Source of the DNA: CAWCBH01 sp963793785
GTDB taxonomy: Bacteria > Actinomycetota > Thermoleophilia > Solirubrobacterales > 70-9
Assembly: GCA_963793785.1 (NCBI GenBank)
Contig: CAWCBH010000004.1
Location: 62,001-126,000, forward strand
Reading direction: 5' to 3'
DNA length: 64,000 nucleotides
Shown here: piece by piece, positions 32,780 to 41,756 of the stretch
Layout of the letters: each line of letters opens with the position of its first letter
How positions within the stretch are numbered: the first letter of the stretch is position 1
Made by a program: the position numbers and the translations under genes
The notes under the pieces: model-generated
What the model saw: only the letters and a program-made list of their open reading frames with translations
What the model was told of the DNA's origin: nothing
The model's database searches: none

Positions 32780-33454
32780 GTGCTCGTACCGGCCAGCATC
32801 ACCGACTTCTTCCTGGACCCGATCGTCAACGCGTCCACGGACTTCATCAACGCCACCGGCCTGCCGGCGGTGTTCACCCTGATGGCGCTCGAATCCGCCT
32901 GTCTGCCGGTGCCCAGCGAGGCGATCATGCTGTTCGCCGGGTTCAGCGTCTCCGAAGGCGAGCTGACCCTGTTCGGGATCGTCGCCGCCGGGGTGCTGGG
33001 AAACCTGGTCGGCTCCTGGGCCGCCTACGCGGTCGGCTACTACGGACGGCTGGAGCTGCTCGAGAAGAACCGGCTGATCCACGTCCCCCCCAAATACTTG
33101 AAATGGGCCGACGACTGGTTCGAGCGCTACGGCGACGCGACCGTCTTCTTCACCCGCATGCTGCCGATCATCCGCACCTTCATCTCGCTGCCGGCCGGGA
33201 TCGCGCGGATGCCGTTCTGGCGCTTCACGGTCCTGACCCTGCTCGGCTGCATTCCCTGGGTCCTGATGCTGGGCCTGATCGGCCGCAGCGTCGGCGACAA
33301 CTGGGAGGAGTGGCGGGATCACCTCCACTACATCGACTACGCCGTCGTTGCGGCGGTCGTCGTCGGTGCCGTCTATCTCCTGATCAGGCGCCGGCGCAGT
33401 GGCGGCCCGGACGACGAAAAGGCCGCCGAGCCCGCAGGCGCGGGCGGCGCTTGA
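32780..33454 (+). CDS. DedA family membrane protein
   Basis: 224 residues from GTG 32780; the 913-codon open frame covering this segment is an artefact of reading antisense through the dehydratase gene. DedA features: ALESACLPVPSEAIMLFAGF, GNLVGSWAAYAVGYYGR, and FTRMLPIIRTFISLPAGIARMPFWRF with the essential Arg residues. Family members act in undecaprenyl-phosphate and phospholipid flipping across the membrane. Directly followed (TTGA overlap) by uppP, so both carrier-lipid recycling functions are in one transcript. Confidence 0.9.
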   Translation: MLVPASITDFFLDPIVNASTDFINATGLPAVFTLMALESACLPVPSEAIMLFAGFSVSEGELTLFGIVAAGVLGNLVGSWAAYAVGYYGRLELLEKNRLIHVPPKYLKWADDWFERYGDATVFFTRMLPIIRTFISLPAGIARMPFWRFTVLTLLGCIPWVLMLGLIGRSVGDNWEEWRDHLHYIDYAVVAAVVVGAVYLLIRRRRSGGPDDEKAAEPAGAGGA

Positions 33455-34320
33455 ACGACACCCCTTCCGAATCGATCCCGGCCGGACAGGCGGTCGCGCT
33501 CGGCGCCATCCAGGGGCCCGCGGAGCTGCTTCCGGTCTCCAGCTCGGCCCATCTGGTGCTGGTGCCCTGGCTCGCCGGCTGGCGCTGGCAGCGGCTCGAC
33601 GCCGAGCTTCGCAAGAGCTTCGAGGTCGCCTTGCACGCCGGCGCTGCCGCGGCGCTGGTGATCGGCCAGCGCAAGGTGATCGCCGACGAGCTGCGCCGCT
33701 TCGACCGGCGGCGGGCTGCGGTGCTGGCGCTTTCCTTCGCACCGGCGGCCGCGATCGGGTACGCATTCGAACGTTCGATCGAGAACCGGCTCGGTGGACC
33801 CCGCTCCACCGCCGCCGGCCTGGTGGCCGGAAGCCTCGCGATGGTCGCGGCCGACACCCGGCCGCAACGCCGCGGCCGCGGAGAGGCGCGGGCCGCCGAT
33901 GGCCTCGCTCTCGGGGTCGCCCAGGCATCGGCGCTCGTGCCGGGGGTGTCTCGCAACGGCGCGACCCTGGCCGCGGCGCGCTGGCGGGAGTTCTCGCGCG
34001 ATCAGGCAAACCTGCTCTCGCGCACGGTCGCATTGCCGATCATCGTCGGCGCCGCGGCCCTGAAGGGATCGCGACTCTGGCGCCGTGGCGTGCCGGCGCG
34101 TCTGCGCCGGCCGCTGGCGCTCGGCGTCGGCGCTTCGTTCGTCTCGACGATGGCTTCGCAGGGGCTGATCAGGGTCGTCGAGCGAGACCGCTCGCTTTGG
34201 CCGTACGCCGTCTACCGGAGTGCCCTGGCCACGCTGGTGATTGCCCGACTGGCCCGCCGACCGGCAACTGATGTTGAATCGAGGCTGATGGAGATCGGCG
34301 TCAGGGAGAAGGCCAAGTGA
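33451..34320 (+). CDS. uppP: Undecaprenyl-diphosphatase (BacA/UppP)
   Basis: 289 residues from TTG 33451, overlapping the DedA stop by four bases. It has both active-site signatures of the family: GAIQGPAELLPVSSSAHLVL near the N terminus (EGxTEFLPISSxGH variant with PAE in place of TEF) and VPGVSRNGATLAAARW. Several TM helices follow. It dephosphorylates undecaprenyl pyrophosphate outside the membrane, recycling carrier for peptidoglycan and the nearby polysaccharide. Overlaps purM by four bases (GTGA). Confidence 0.9.
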   Translation: MNDTPSESIPAGQAVALGAIQGPAELLPVSSSAHLVLVPWLAGWRWQRLDAELRKSFEVALHAGAAAALVIGQRKVIADELRRFDRRRAAVLALSFAPAAAIGYAFERSIENRLGGPRSTAAGLVAGSLAMVAADTRPQRRGRGEARAADGLALGVAQASALVPGVSRNGATLAAARWREFSRDQANLLSRTVALPIIVGAAALKGSRLWRRGVPARLRRPLALGVGASFVSTMASQGLIRVVERDRSLWPYAVYRSALATLVIARLARRPATDVESRLMEIGVREKAK

Positions 34321-35318
34321 GCGGCGGCTCCTATGCCCGTGCCGGAGTCGACCAGAGCGCGGCGGACTCCGCCGTTGCGCGACTGGTCGCCAGCCTCGCC
34401 CGGATCGACCTCGGCCGGCCCTCGCGCCAGCTGCCGTTGCCAGGGCACTACGCCAGCGTGATCCGCCTCGGTGAGCAGCTCGCGATCGCGCTCTCGACCG
34501 ACGGCGTCGGCACCAAGCTCGTCCTCGCCGAACAGATGCAGCGCTATGACACGATCGGGATCGACTGCGTGGCGATGAACGTCAACGATGTCGTCTGCGT
34601 CGGGGCGGAGCCCTTGGCGATGCTCGACTACCTGGCTGTCGAGCGGGCAGACCCGGAGATGTGCGAGCAGATCGGGGTCGGCCTGGCGCGCGGCGCCGAG
34701 CTGGCCGGGATCGAGATCCCCGGCGGCGAGCTGGCCCAGCTCGGCGAGTTGATCTCGGGCTTCGACATCGCCGGGGCCTGCTTCGGGATCCTCGACCCCG
34801 CGGCGCTGATCGACGGCTCCGCCGCGCAACCCGGGGACGCGATCATCGGGCTGCCCTCCTCAGGATTGCACTCAAACGGCTACACACTGGCTCGCCGGGC
34901 GCTCGCAGAGGTGCCCCTCGACGACACCCGGCTCGGCAGGCCGCTCGGGGAGGTGCTGCTGGAGCCGACGGAGATCTACGTCAAGCCGATTCTGGAGCTG
35001 CTGCGCTCGGAGGTCGACGTCCACGGTCTCGCCCACATCACCTCCGGTGGCCTCGGAAACCTGCTGCGATTGCGGGCGGAGGTGGGCTATGAGATCTCCG
35101 ATCCCCTTGAGCGCCAACCGGTCTTCGACCTGATCGCCGAGCTTGGCTCGGTCGCCGAGGAGGAGATGTTCGAGGTCTTCAACATGGGATGCGGGTTCTG
35201 CTGCGTGGTCGCGGCGGCAGACGAAGCGGTGGCCGTGCGGTTGCTCCAAGGTCACTACCCGCAGGCGCGCTGCATCGGCCGCGCCACCGACCGGGCCGGG
35301 GAGGTCGTGAGGACATGA
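34317..35318 (+). CDS. purM: Phosphoribosylformylglycinamidine cyclo-ligase (AIR synthetase)
   Basis: 333 residues, normal for PurM. Motifs: SYARAGVDQSAADSAV at the start, LALSTDGVGTKLVLAE-type nucleotide region (ALSTDGVGTKL), GIDCVAMNVNDVVCVGAEP, and IIGLPSSGLHSNGYTLAR. It closes the imidazole ring in step five of purine synthesis with ATP, in the cytoplasm. GTG 34317 overlaps uppP. No other purine gene is nearby, so its coupling to carrier-lipid and DJ-1 genes is probably accidental. Confidence 0.95.
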   Translation: MSGGSYARAGVDQSAADSAVARLVASLARIDLGRPSRQLPLPGHYASVIRLGEQLAIALSTDGVGTKLVLAEQMQRYDTIGIDCVAMNVNDVVCVGAEPLAMLDYLAVERADPEMCEQIGVGLARGAELAGIEIPGGELAQLGELISGFDIAGACFGILDPAALIDGSAAQPGDAIIGLPSSGLHSNGYTLARRALAEVPLDDTRLGRPLGEVLLEPTEIYVKPILELLRSEVDVHGLAHITSGGLGNLLRLRAEVGYEISDPLERQPVFDLIAELGSVAEEEMFEVFNMGCGFCCVVAAADEAVAVRLLQGHYPQARCIGRATDRAGEVVRT

Positions 35319-35968
35319 AGGTCGCGATCCTCCTCTTCGAGAAGATGACCCTGCTCGACGCGATCGGCCCCTACGAGGTGCTGCGATCCGTGCCCGGCTG
35401 GGAGGTGGAGTTCGTCGCGCCCCGCGCCGGAGCCGTGCGGGCGGACAGCGGTGCGACCAGCCTGATCGCCGAGTCCTCGATCGACGACACGTCCGATCCC
35501 GAGGTCGTCCTCGTCCCCGGCGGCGAGGGGACGCGACTGCTGCTGGGCGACTCACACGTGCTCGATTGGCTTCGCCACGTCGACGCCGGGACCCGCTGGA
35601 CTACCTCGGTTTGCACCGGCTCGCTGCTGCTCGGCGCCGCAGGGCTGCTGAAGGGGCGTCGAGCCACGAGCCACTGGCTCTTCCTGGAACGGCTACGCGA
35701 GTTCGGCGCCGAGCCGACCCGGGAGCGAGTCGTCGAGGACGGCAAGGTGGTCACCGCGGCGGGCGTCTCGTCGGGGATCGACATGGCGCTGCGGCTGGTG
35801 GCCCATGAAGCGGGGGACGACGTCGCGCGGGCCGTGCAGCTCGGCATCGAGTACGACCCGCAGCCGCCGTTCGACGCCGGCTCGCCCGAAAAGGCGCCGC
35901 CGCAGGTGGTCGAGGCGGTGCGCGCCGTCGCCGCCCAGGAGGACGAATGGCTCGGCGGGCAGGGCTGA
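35315..35968 (+). CDS. DJ-1/PfpI family protein (isonitrile-hydratase-like)
   Basis: 217 residues from ATG 35315, overlapping the purM stop by four bases. The DJ-1 fold is shown by VAILLFEKMTLLDAIGPYEVL, VLVPGGEGTRLLL and the nucleophile elbow TSVCTGSLLLGAAGLLKGRR with the reactive Cys in VCTG, followed by ATSHWLFLERL. This combination resembles isonitrile hydratase and the sensor half of FtrA-type regulators, but no HTH domain is attached. Reaction not established. Confidence 0.88.
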   Translation: MKVAILLFEKMTLLDAIGPYEVLRSVPGWEVEFVAPRAGAVRADSGATSLIAESSIDDTSDPEVVLVPGGEGTRLLLGDSHVLDWLRHVDAGTRWTTSVCTGSLLLGAAGLLKGRRATSHWLFLERLREFGAEPTRERVVEDGKVVTAAGVSSGIDMALRLVAHEAGDDVARAVQLGIEYDPQPPFDAGSPEKAPPQVVEAVRAVAAQEDEWLGGQG

Positions 35969-35990
35969 CGGCCTGCGAAGCTTGCATTCC

Positions 35991-37478
35991 GTGAACACCC
36001 GCTCGACCAGCGCGCAGATGATCGGGACGGTCCTGTCGGCCCGCTACCGCCTCGAAGCCAGGCTCGGCAGCGGCGGGATGTCGACGGTCTACCTGGCGCG
36101 TGACGAGACCCTCGATCGCGCCGTCGCGGTCAAGGTCATGCACCGGGAGATGTCCGAGCAGGCTGACCAGTTGGAGCGCTTCCGCCAGGAAGCGCGGGCG
36201 GTCGCGAAGCTGTCGCATCCGAACGTGGTCGCGGTGATCGACGCCGGCGAGGACGGCGGGCATCCCTACATCGTCTTCGAGTACATCGAGGGGGAGACGC
36301 TCAAGCAGCGGATCGAACGGCTGGGAGCCCTCGAGGTCCAGGAGGCGGTCGCCTACGCGATCGAGGTCTCGCGCGGCCTCGCCGTCGCCCACGAGCGCCA
36401 GATGGTCCACCGCGACGTCAAGCCCCAGAACGTCCTCATCGACGCCGACGGCCGCGCCAAGCTGACCGACTTCGGGATCTCCCGCCAGCTCGAGCAGGAC
36501 GGGCTGACCGCCACCGGGCGCGTCCTCGGCACCACCGACTACGTGGCCCCCGAGCAGGCCATGGGCCACGGCGTCGACCCCCGTTCGGACATCTACTCGC
36601 TCGGGGTCGTGCTCTACGAAGCGCTCGTCGGCGACGTTCCCTTCCACGCCGACAGCCAGGTGGGGGTGGCCATGAAGCACGTCAACGAGGAGCTGCCGGA
36701 CGTGCAGGGGCGCCGGCCCGAGATCTCGGCCGCCGTGGCCTTGGTGGTCGAGCGAGCGACCGCCAAGGATCCTGCCGAGCGCTACCAGCGGATCGAGGAG
36801 ATGGTCGAGGATCTCCAGACTGCGCTGGAGGTCGAGGCTGCGCGAGCCGGGCAGACCACCGGCGAGGCGACCAGCGTCCTCGAAGCGGTGCCGCCTCCGC
36901 GGCGGAAGCTCGCCTCCCGCGCCCGGCTCTCGTGGGCGGCGCTGATCGCGCTGCTGCTGATCGCCGGGGGCACCCTGGCGGCGGTGGCGCTGATCGGCAG
37001 CGGCGAAGTTGGTGGCGGCGGAGGTGGCGCGGAGGCGGCGGGTCAGGAGGTCGAGATTCGCTCGGCAACCGACTTCGACCCCGAGGGCGGTGACGACGAG
37101 CATCCAGAGGAGACCGGCGACGCGATTGACGAGGATCCGGCATCCAGCGCCTGGTCGACTGAGACCTATACGTCCGGGCTCGATGGCGCGGCGAAGAGCG
37201 GCGTCGGAATCTATTTGGAGACCGCCGAGCCGGTAGCCGCCGCCTCCGCGGAGATGCGGTCTACCGAAGCCGGCTGGAGCGTGGAGGTCTACGGGGCAGC
37301 AGAAGGGCCGCCAGAGGACCTCTCCGGGTGGACTCAGGTGGGCGGCGCGGAGTCGGTCGGCAGGACCGAGGAGATCCCGCTCGAGGCCGGGGAGGACTTT
37401 CGGTTCTACCTGTTCTGGATCACCGATCTGCCGGCAAGCGGGCTAGTCCAGATCAGCAACGTGCGCCTCTTCGAGTAA
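35991..37478 (+). CDS. Transmembrane Ser/Thr protein kinase with C-terminal extracytoplasmic beta-sandwich-like domain
   Basis: 495 residues from GTG 35991 (ATG 36018 is an alternative). The Hanks-type kinase domain (about 19-285) has GSGGMSTVY, Lys48, HRDVKPQN (Asp142) and DFG (160-162), so it looks active. A basic linker leads to one TM (about 314-336) and a Gly-rich stalk. The outer part lacks PASTA repeats. It has SSAWSTETYTSGLDGAAKSG, EMRSTEAGWSVEVYG and FRFYLFWITDLPASG, a pattern like a jelly-roll/discoidin ligand-binding domain. A putative surface sensor; ligand unknown. Converges directly with ddl. Confidence 0.85.
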   Translation: MNTRSTSAQMIGTVLSARYRLEARLGSGGMSTVYLARDETLDRAVAVKVMHREMSEQADQLERFRQEARAVAKLSHPNVVAVIDAGEDGGHPYIVFEYIEGETLKQRIERLGALEVQEAVAYAIEVSRGLAVAHERQMVHRDVKPQNVLIDADGRAKLTDFGISRQLEQDGLTATGRVLGTTDYVAPEQAMGHGVDPRSDIYSLGVVLYEALVGDVPFHADSQVGVAMKHVNEELPDVQGRRPEISAAVALVVERATAKDPAERYQRIEEMVEDLQTALEVEAARAGQTTGEATSVLEAVPPPRRKLASRARLSWAALIALLLIAGGTLAAVALIGSGEVGGGGGGAEAAGQEVEIRSATDFDPEGGDDEHPEETGDAIDEDPASSAWSTETYTSGLDGAAKSGVGIYLETAEPVAAASAEMRSTEAGWSVEVYGAAEGPPEDLSGWTQVGGAESVGRTEEIPLEAGEDFRFYLFWITDLPASGLVQISNVRLFE

Positions 37479-38444
37479 TCAGAATTCGTACGAGCGAGCC
37501 CGTCGGTGGCGCTCGATGCCAAGCCTGGCGATGCGGTCACAGAGATCGGGATAAGGGACCCCGCTGGCCTCGAACAGCTTGCCGAAGACGCTGGTCTCGG
37601 TGAAGCCGGGGATCGTGTTGATCTCGTTCACCAGCACCCTGCCGCCGGGCTCGACGAAGAAGTCACAGCGCGCGAAGCCGTTGCAGCCCGCGAGCCCGAA
37701 GACATCGGCCGCCAGCTCTCGCACCCGATCGGCCGCGCCCTCGTCGATCCGGGCCGGGACGATCAGGTCCATCCCGCCGGCCGCGTACTTGGCCTCGTAG
37801 TCGTACCACTCCGCATGGGCATCGATCTCGCCCGGGATCGAGACCTCGACCTCCTCGTTGCCGAGCACCGAGCATTCGACCTCCTGACCACTCGCGGTGG
37901 CCTCGACGATCACCCGCGGGTCGTGGCGCAGCGCTCGCTCGACGGCCCGCTCGAGCTCGGGTCCCGGCGCAGCCCTGCTGATTCCCACGCTCGAGCCGAG
38001 GCGGGACGGCTTCACCCACAGCGGCGAGCCCATCGCCGCGATCCGATCACGCCAACCCTCCTCGCCGGCCTGGGCGAAATCCACCTGCGGGACGCCCCGC
38101 TCGGCGAGCAGCCGCTTCAGGGTCAGCTTGTCCATGCAGATCGCCGACGCCAGCACGTCGCAGCCGGTGTAGGGAACGTCGAGGACCTCGAGCAGGCCCT
38201 GGACGGTCCCGTCCTCTCCGAAGGGGCCGTGCAGAACCGGAAACGCGACCTCGGCGTCGAGCAGGCCGGCTCCGGGCACCAGTGACAGCTCAGCCCCGTC
38301 GTGCGACCAGCGGCCATCGGCCTCGATCAGAATCGAGACGACCTCGTTGCCGGCAGCCCGGAGGCCGTCGGCGACCGAGGCTCCGGAGCGAAGTGAGACC
38401 TCGTGCTCGCTGGAGCGACCGCCGGAGAGGACCGCGACCTTCAC
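37479..38444 (-). CDS. ddl: D-alanine--D-alanine ligase
   Basis: 321 residues, ATP-grasp. Motifs: VAVLSGGRSSEHEVSLRSG, FPVLHGPFGEDGTVQGLLE, CMDKLTLKRLL, WVKPSRLGSSVGI, and the terminal RCDFFVEPGGRVLVNEINTIPGF with metal ligands. It makes the D-Ala-D-Ala dipeptide for peptidoglycan precursors. It is the last gene of the divisome/kinase operon, overlapping the PASTA kinase gene by four bases. This ties precursor supply to the signalling genes. Confidence 0.95.
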   Translation of the reverse strand: MKVAVLSGGRSSEHEVSLRSGASVADGLRAAGNEVVSILIEADGRWSHDGAELSLVPGAGLLDAEVAFPVLHGPFGEDGTVQGLLEVLDVPYTGCDVLASAICMDKLTLKRLLAERGVPQVDFAQAGEEGWRDRIAAMGSPLWVKPSRLGSSVGISRAAPGPELERAVERALRHDPRVIVEATASGQEVECSVLGNEEVEVSIPGEIDAHAEWYDYEAKYAAGGMDLIVPARIDEGAADRVRELAADVFGLAGCNGFARCDFFVEPGGRVLVNEINTIPGFTETSVFGKLFEASGVPYPDLCDRIARLGIERHRRARSYEF

Positions 38445-40315
38445 GACCGCGGCGAGGCCCGCGGGGCCGGAGCGACGAAATCGCCGACCACGACCGACAC
38501 CTCGGACCCCTCCTCGACCTCGGTTCCCCCACTCGGCGACTGCTGGACGACGAGACCGTCGCGCTCGGGGTCAGTGATCTGGCGCTCGGTGACCACCGGG
38601 GTGAGCCCGCGCGAGCGCAGCTCTGCCACCGCGTCGGCCCGGGTCTGGCCGACCAGGCCGGGGACCTTGACCGTGGCGACGCCGGAGGAGACGGTGATCG
38701 AGACGGTCGACCCCTCGTCGAGGGTCGATCCGGGCCCCGGCGACTGGTCGATAACCGTGCCGACCGGGCGATCGCTTTCAGCCTCGCTGACGCTGGCGAC
38801 GAAGCCGCGCTCGCGGATTCGGGCCACCGCGGTGCGGCGGCGTAGATCGATCAGCGCCGGGACGTTCACCTGCCGCGGTCCGCTGGAGACGGTGAGCGTG
38901 ACGGAGCTGCCTCGCTGAGCGCTTTCGCCGGCGGCGGGATCGCTGGAGATCACGAGGCCCTCGGCGACGGATCGGGAGGAGGCGGTCACGACCTGCACGC
39001 CGAGGTCACGGCGCTGCAGGCGCTGCTCGGCGGCTCCGCGGTCCAGGCCCGCGACCTCGGGCACGACGGCGCTGCCGGGGCCGGCGCTGATCGTGAGGTC
39101 GACTTCGGGCTTGTCGCAGAAGAAGCTCAGCACCGTGCAGTCGAGCGATGCCTCGCCGCTGGGGTCCTGCTCGAGCACCTGCCCGGCCGGGGCGTCTCGC
39201 TGCACACGGGTTCTCTCCCCGACCTGGAAGCCGTCCTGCTCGAGGAGCCGCAGCGCGGTGTCGAGCTGCTCGCCGGTCACCGGGGTGACCTCCGTGGTCG
39301 TATCTCGGGTCAGCGACAGGCCTGCCAGCACGCCGAGGATGATCGCCAGCAGGAGAAACAGCCAGCGGCGGTTGCGGCGCTCCTCCTCCTCACGCGGCTC
39401 GTCCTCGCCGTTCGCCGAGACCGGGACCGGGGCGACCACCGGCGGCGGCGGTGCGAATTCGGTCGTACCCGCCACGGGAGCGGACGGATCCTTGGCCGCC
39501 GCGTCGAGCGCCGCGATGAACGCCTCGGCATCCTGGAACCGGCGCGAAGGATCCTTCTCCAAGGCCCGCATGACGACGGCGTCGAGGGCCGGCGACACGG
39601 CCGGGTTGACCGCGCTCGGCCGTTGTGGTGCCTGCGAGACCTGCTTCAGCGCCACGGTGACGGCGCTGTCGCCCTCGAACGGCACCCGCCCCGTCAGCGA
39701 TTCGTAGAGCAGCACCCCGACCGAATAGAGGTCGGAGGTCGCGCCGACCTCAAGCCCCTGCGCCTGCTCGGGCGAGAGGTAGTGCGCCGTGCCCATCACC
39801 GAGCCCGTCTGGGTGATCTCCGAGGCGCCTGCCCTGGCGATCCCGAAGTCGGTCACGGTTGCGTGCCCTTCGGCATCGACGATCACGTTCTGCGGCTTCA
39901 GGTCTCGGTGGATGACACCGTGGCGGTGTGCGAAGCGGGCCGCCTCGAGCACCTGGCGGACTACCCGCACCGCTTCGTCCTGGCTCAGTCCGGCGGAGAT
40001 CAGCTCGGCGAGCGAGCGCCCCTCCAGGTACTCCATCGCGATGTAGTAGGTGCCGTCGACGTCGCCGCGGTCGAAGACCCCGACGACGTTCGGGTGCTGG
40101 AGCCCGGCGGCGGCCTCGGCCTCGCGCCGAAACCGCTCCACGAACTCGCGGTCCTGGGCAAAGCGCGCGTAGAGCACCTTCAGCGCCACCCGTCGCTGAA
40201 GGTGGGGATCCTCCGCGCACCAGACGTCGGCCATGCCGCCGGACCCGATTCGGCTCAGGACCCGATAGCGGCCGTCGACGACCGTCCCCTCGCCGATCTC
40301 AGCCATTGCCTCCAC
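38441..40315 (-). CDS. pknB: PASTA-domain Ser/Thr protein kinase
   Basis: 624 residues. The kinase domain (about 17-275) has GSGGMADVW, Lys46, HRDLKPQN (Asp138), DFG (156-158) and the APE-like SPEQ. A Pro-rich, then Arg-rich juxtamembrane stretch precedes one TM (about 318-337). The outer part has four PASTA repeats; the first contains an unusual insert with two cysteines (LDCTVLSFFCDKPE). PASTA domains bind muropeptides or lipid II. It regulates growth and division with the adjoining phosphatase and FHA proteins. Its start overlaps pbpA by 17 bp. Confidence 0.95.
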   Translation of the reverse strand: MEAMAEIGEGTVVDGRYRVLSRIGSGGMADVWCAEDPHLQRRVALKVLYARFAQDREFVERFRREAEAAAGLQHPNVVGVFDRGDVDGTYYIAMEYLEGRSLAELISAGLSQDEAVRVVRQVLEAARFAHRHGVIHRDLKPQNVIVDAEGHATVTDFGIARAGASEITQTGSVMGTAHYLSPEQAQGLEVGATSDLYSVGVLLYESLTGRVPFEGDSAVTVALKQVSQAPQRPSAVNPAVSPALDAVVMRALEKDPSRRFQDAEAFIAALDAAAKDPSAPVAGTTEFAPPPPVVAPVPVSANGEDEPREEEERRNRRWLFLLLAIILGVLAGLSLTRDTTTEVTPVTGEQLDTALRLLEQDGFQVGERTRVQRDAPAGQVLEQDPSGEASLDCTVLSFFCDKPEVDLTISAGPGSAVVPEVAGLDRGAAEQRLQRRDLGVQVVTASSRSVAEGLVISSDPAAGESAQRGSSVTLTVSSGPRQVNVPALIDLRRRTAVARIRERGFVASVSEAESDRPVGTVIDQSPGPGSTLDEGSTVSITVSSGVATVKVPGLVGQTRADAVAELRSRGLTPVVTERQITDPERDGLVVQQSPSGGTEVEEGSEVSVVVGDFVAPAPRASPRS

Positions 40316-41756
40316 CCGCCGCCAGAACCGCCTCCATCACCGCCTTGGCGATCGGCGCCGCCACGGTCCCCCCCTGGCCGGAGGTGCACTCGATGGTCGC
40401 CGCCACCGCCACCTGGGGATCGGTGGCGGGAGCGAAGCCGATGAACCAGGCCTGGTTGGGGAGCCCGGCGCAACTCTCGCGGCCCGGGACCTCCGCGGTC
40501 CCGGTCTTGCCGGCGACCTCGATGCCCGAGAGCGCGGCCGCGGTGCCGGTCCCCTCGTTGACGACGTTCTGCATCATCTCGTTGAGCGTCTCCGCGGTCT
40601 CGGGCTCCATCACCTCGGATTGGACCTTGGGGTCCATGCGGCGGACCACCCGTCCATCGGGGTCGACTACCCGGTCCCAGAGCTGCGGGCGCATCAGCTC
40701 TCCCCCATTCGCCACCGCCGCCGCGACCTCCGCCATCTGCAATGGCGTGACCAGCAGCCGCTCCTGGCCGATTGCCACCCGGCCGATGTCGACGGGGTCG
40801 TTGGGGCCGACCAGGCTGGCGCCGTCGTAAACCCCGCTCGGGAACAGGTCTTCGTCGGGCAAGTCGATCTCGGGGTCCTGGCTGAACCCGAAGCGGTCCA
40901 TGTACTCGAAGAAGAGATCGGTGCCGAGCTCTTCCGCGACCTGGGCCCAGACCGTGTTCACGGAGTTGGTCAGCGCCGTGGTCAGGTCGACCGGGCCGAA
41001 GCTGGCCCCGCCCGAGTTCGCCAGCGGCACCCCGTCGATCGAGATCCCGGTGTCGCCGTTGACCACCGAATCGGGGGTGAACTCGCCCGAGTCCAGCGCC
41101 GCCGTCGCCGTGACGACCTTCATCGTCGAGCCCGGCGGGTAGCCGCTCTGGGTTGCACGGTCGAGCAGCGGCGCGGCCGGGTTGCGGTTGAGCGACCCGA
41201 GGTCGTCGGGGACGCGACCCGGGTCATAGGGCGGGACGCTGACCATGACTCGCACCTTGCCGGTCTGCGGCTCGATTGCCACCACCGATCCCGGCTGCCC
41301 GGCGAGGGCGTCAAAGGCGGTCGCCTGGGCAGAGGGCTGGAGCGTCGTGTGCAGGTCGTCGCCCTCCGTGCGGCCGCCCTGCAGCTCGTCGATGATCGAG
41401 GTGAACTCGGACTCTTCGCCGACCAGCTCGTCGTTGTGCGACTTCTCGAACTCGACCTCCCCCTGCTCGACGAAGCTGTAGCCGATCGGGTGACCGAAAA
41501 GCGCCGCCTGGGGATAGCGGCGAACGTAGATCCGGTCTCCTCCCTTTCCAATCGCGATCGATCTCGCGATCACCGAGCCGTCGGCGGCGAGGATGCGGCC
41601 GCGCTCGATCTGCTGGGCTTCGAGCAGTGGCCGCTTGTTGGCCTGCTTGTCCTGTAGCGCCTCGGCGTCGAACACCGACCAGTTGGACGTGAAGCCGACC
41701 AGGACGGCGAAGAGGACGGCGAGCAGGCCGAACAGCTTTACGACCTGAGAGTTCAC
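40299..41756 (-). CDS. pbpA: Penicillin-binding protein (transpeptidase, PbpA-type class B)
   Basis: 485 residues: one N-terminal TM (about 7-24), a short dimerisation region, and a transpeptidase domain. Active-site motifs: PPGSTMKVVTA (SxxK), LTNSVNTVWAQ (SxN) and VAGKTGTAEVPG (KTG). The ERGRILAADGSVIARS segment near residue 50 is typical of actinobacterial PbpA. It cross-links peptidoglycan alongside the FtsW/RodA polymerase encoded next to it. Overlaps both neighbours, so tightly coupled. Confidence 0.94.
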   Translation of the reverse strand: MNSQVVKLFGLLAVLFAVLVGFTSNWSVFDAEALQDKQANKRPLLEAQQIERGRILAADGSVIARSIAIGKGGDRIYVRRYPQAALFGHPIGYSFVEQGEVEFEKSHNDELVGEESEFTSIIDELQGGRTEGDDLHTTLQPSAQATAFDALAGQPGSVVAIEPQTGKVRVMVSVPPYDPGRVPDDLGSLNRNPAAPLLDRATQSGYPPGSTMKVVTATAALDSGEFTPDSVVNGDTGISIDGVPLANSGGASFGPVDLTTALTNSVNTVWAQVAEELGTDLFFEYMDRFGFSQDPEIDLPDEDLFPSGVYDGASLVGPNDPVDIGRVAIGQERLLVTPLQMAEVAAAVANGGELMRPQLWDRVVDPDGRVVRRMDPKVQSEVMEPETAETLNEMMQNVVNEGTGTAAALSGIEVAGKTGTAEVPGRESCAGLPNQAWFIGFAPATDPQVAVAATIECTSGQGGTVAAPIAKAVMEAVLAAGGGNG

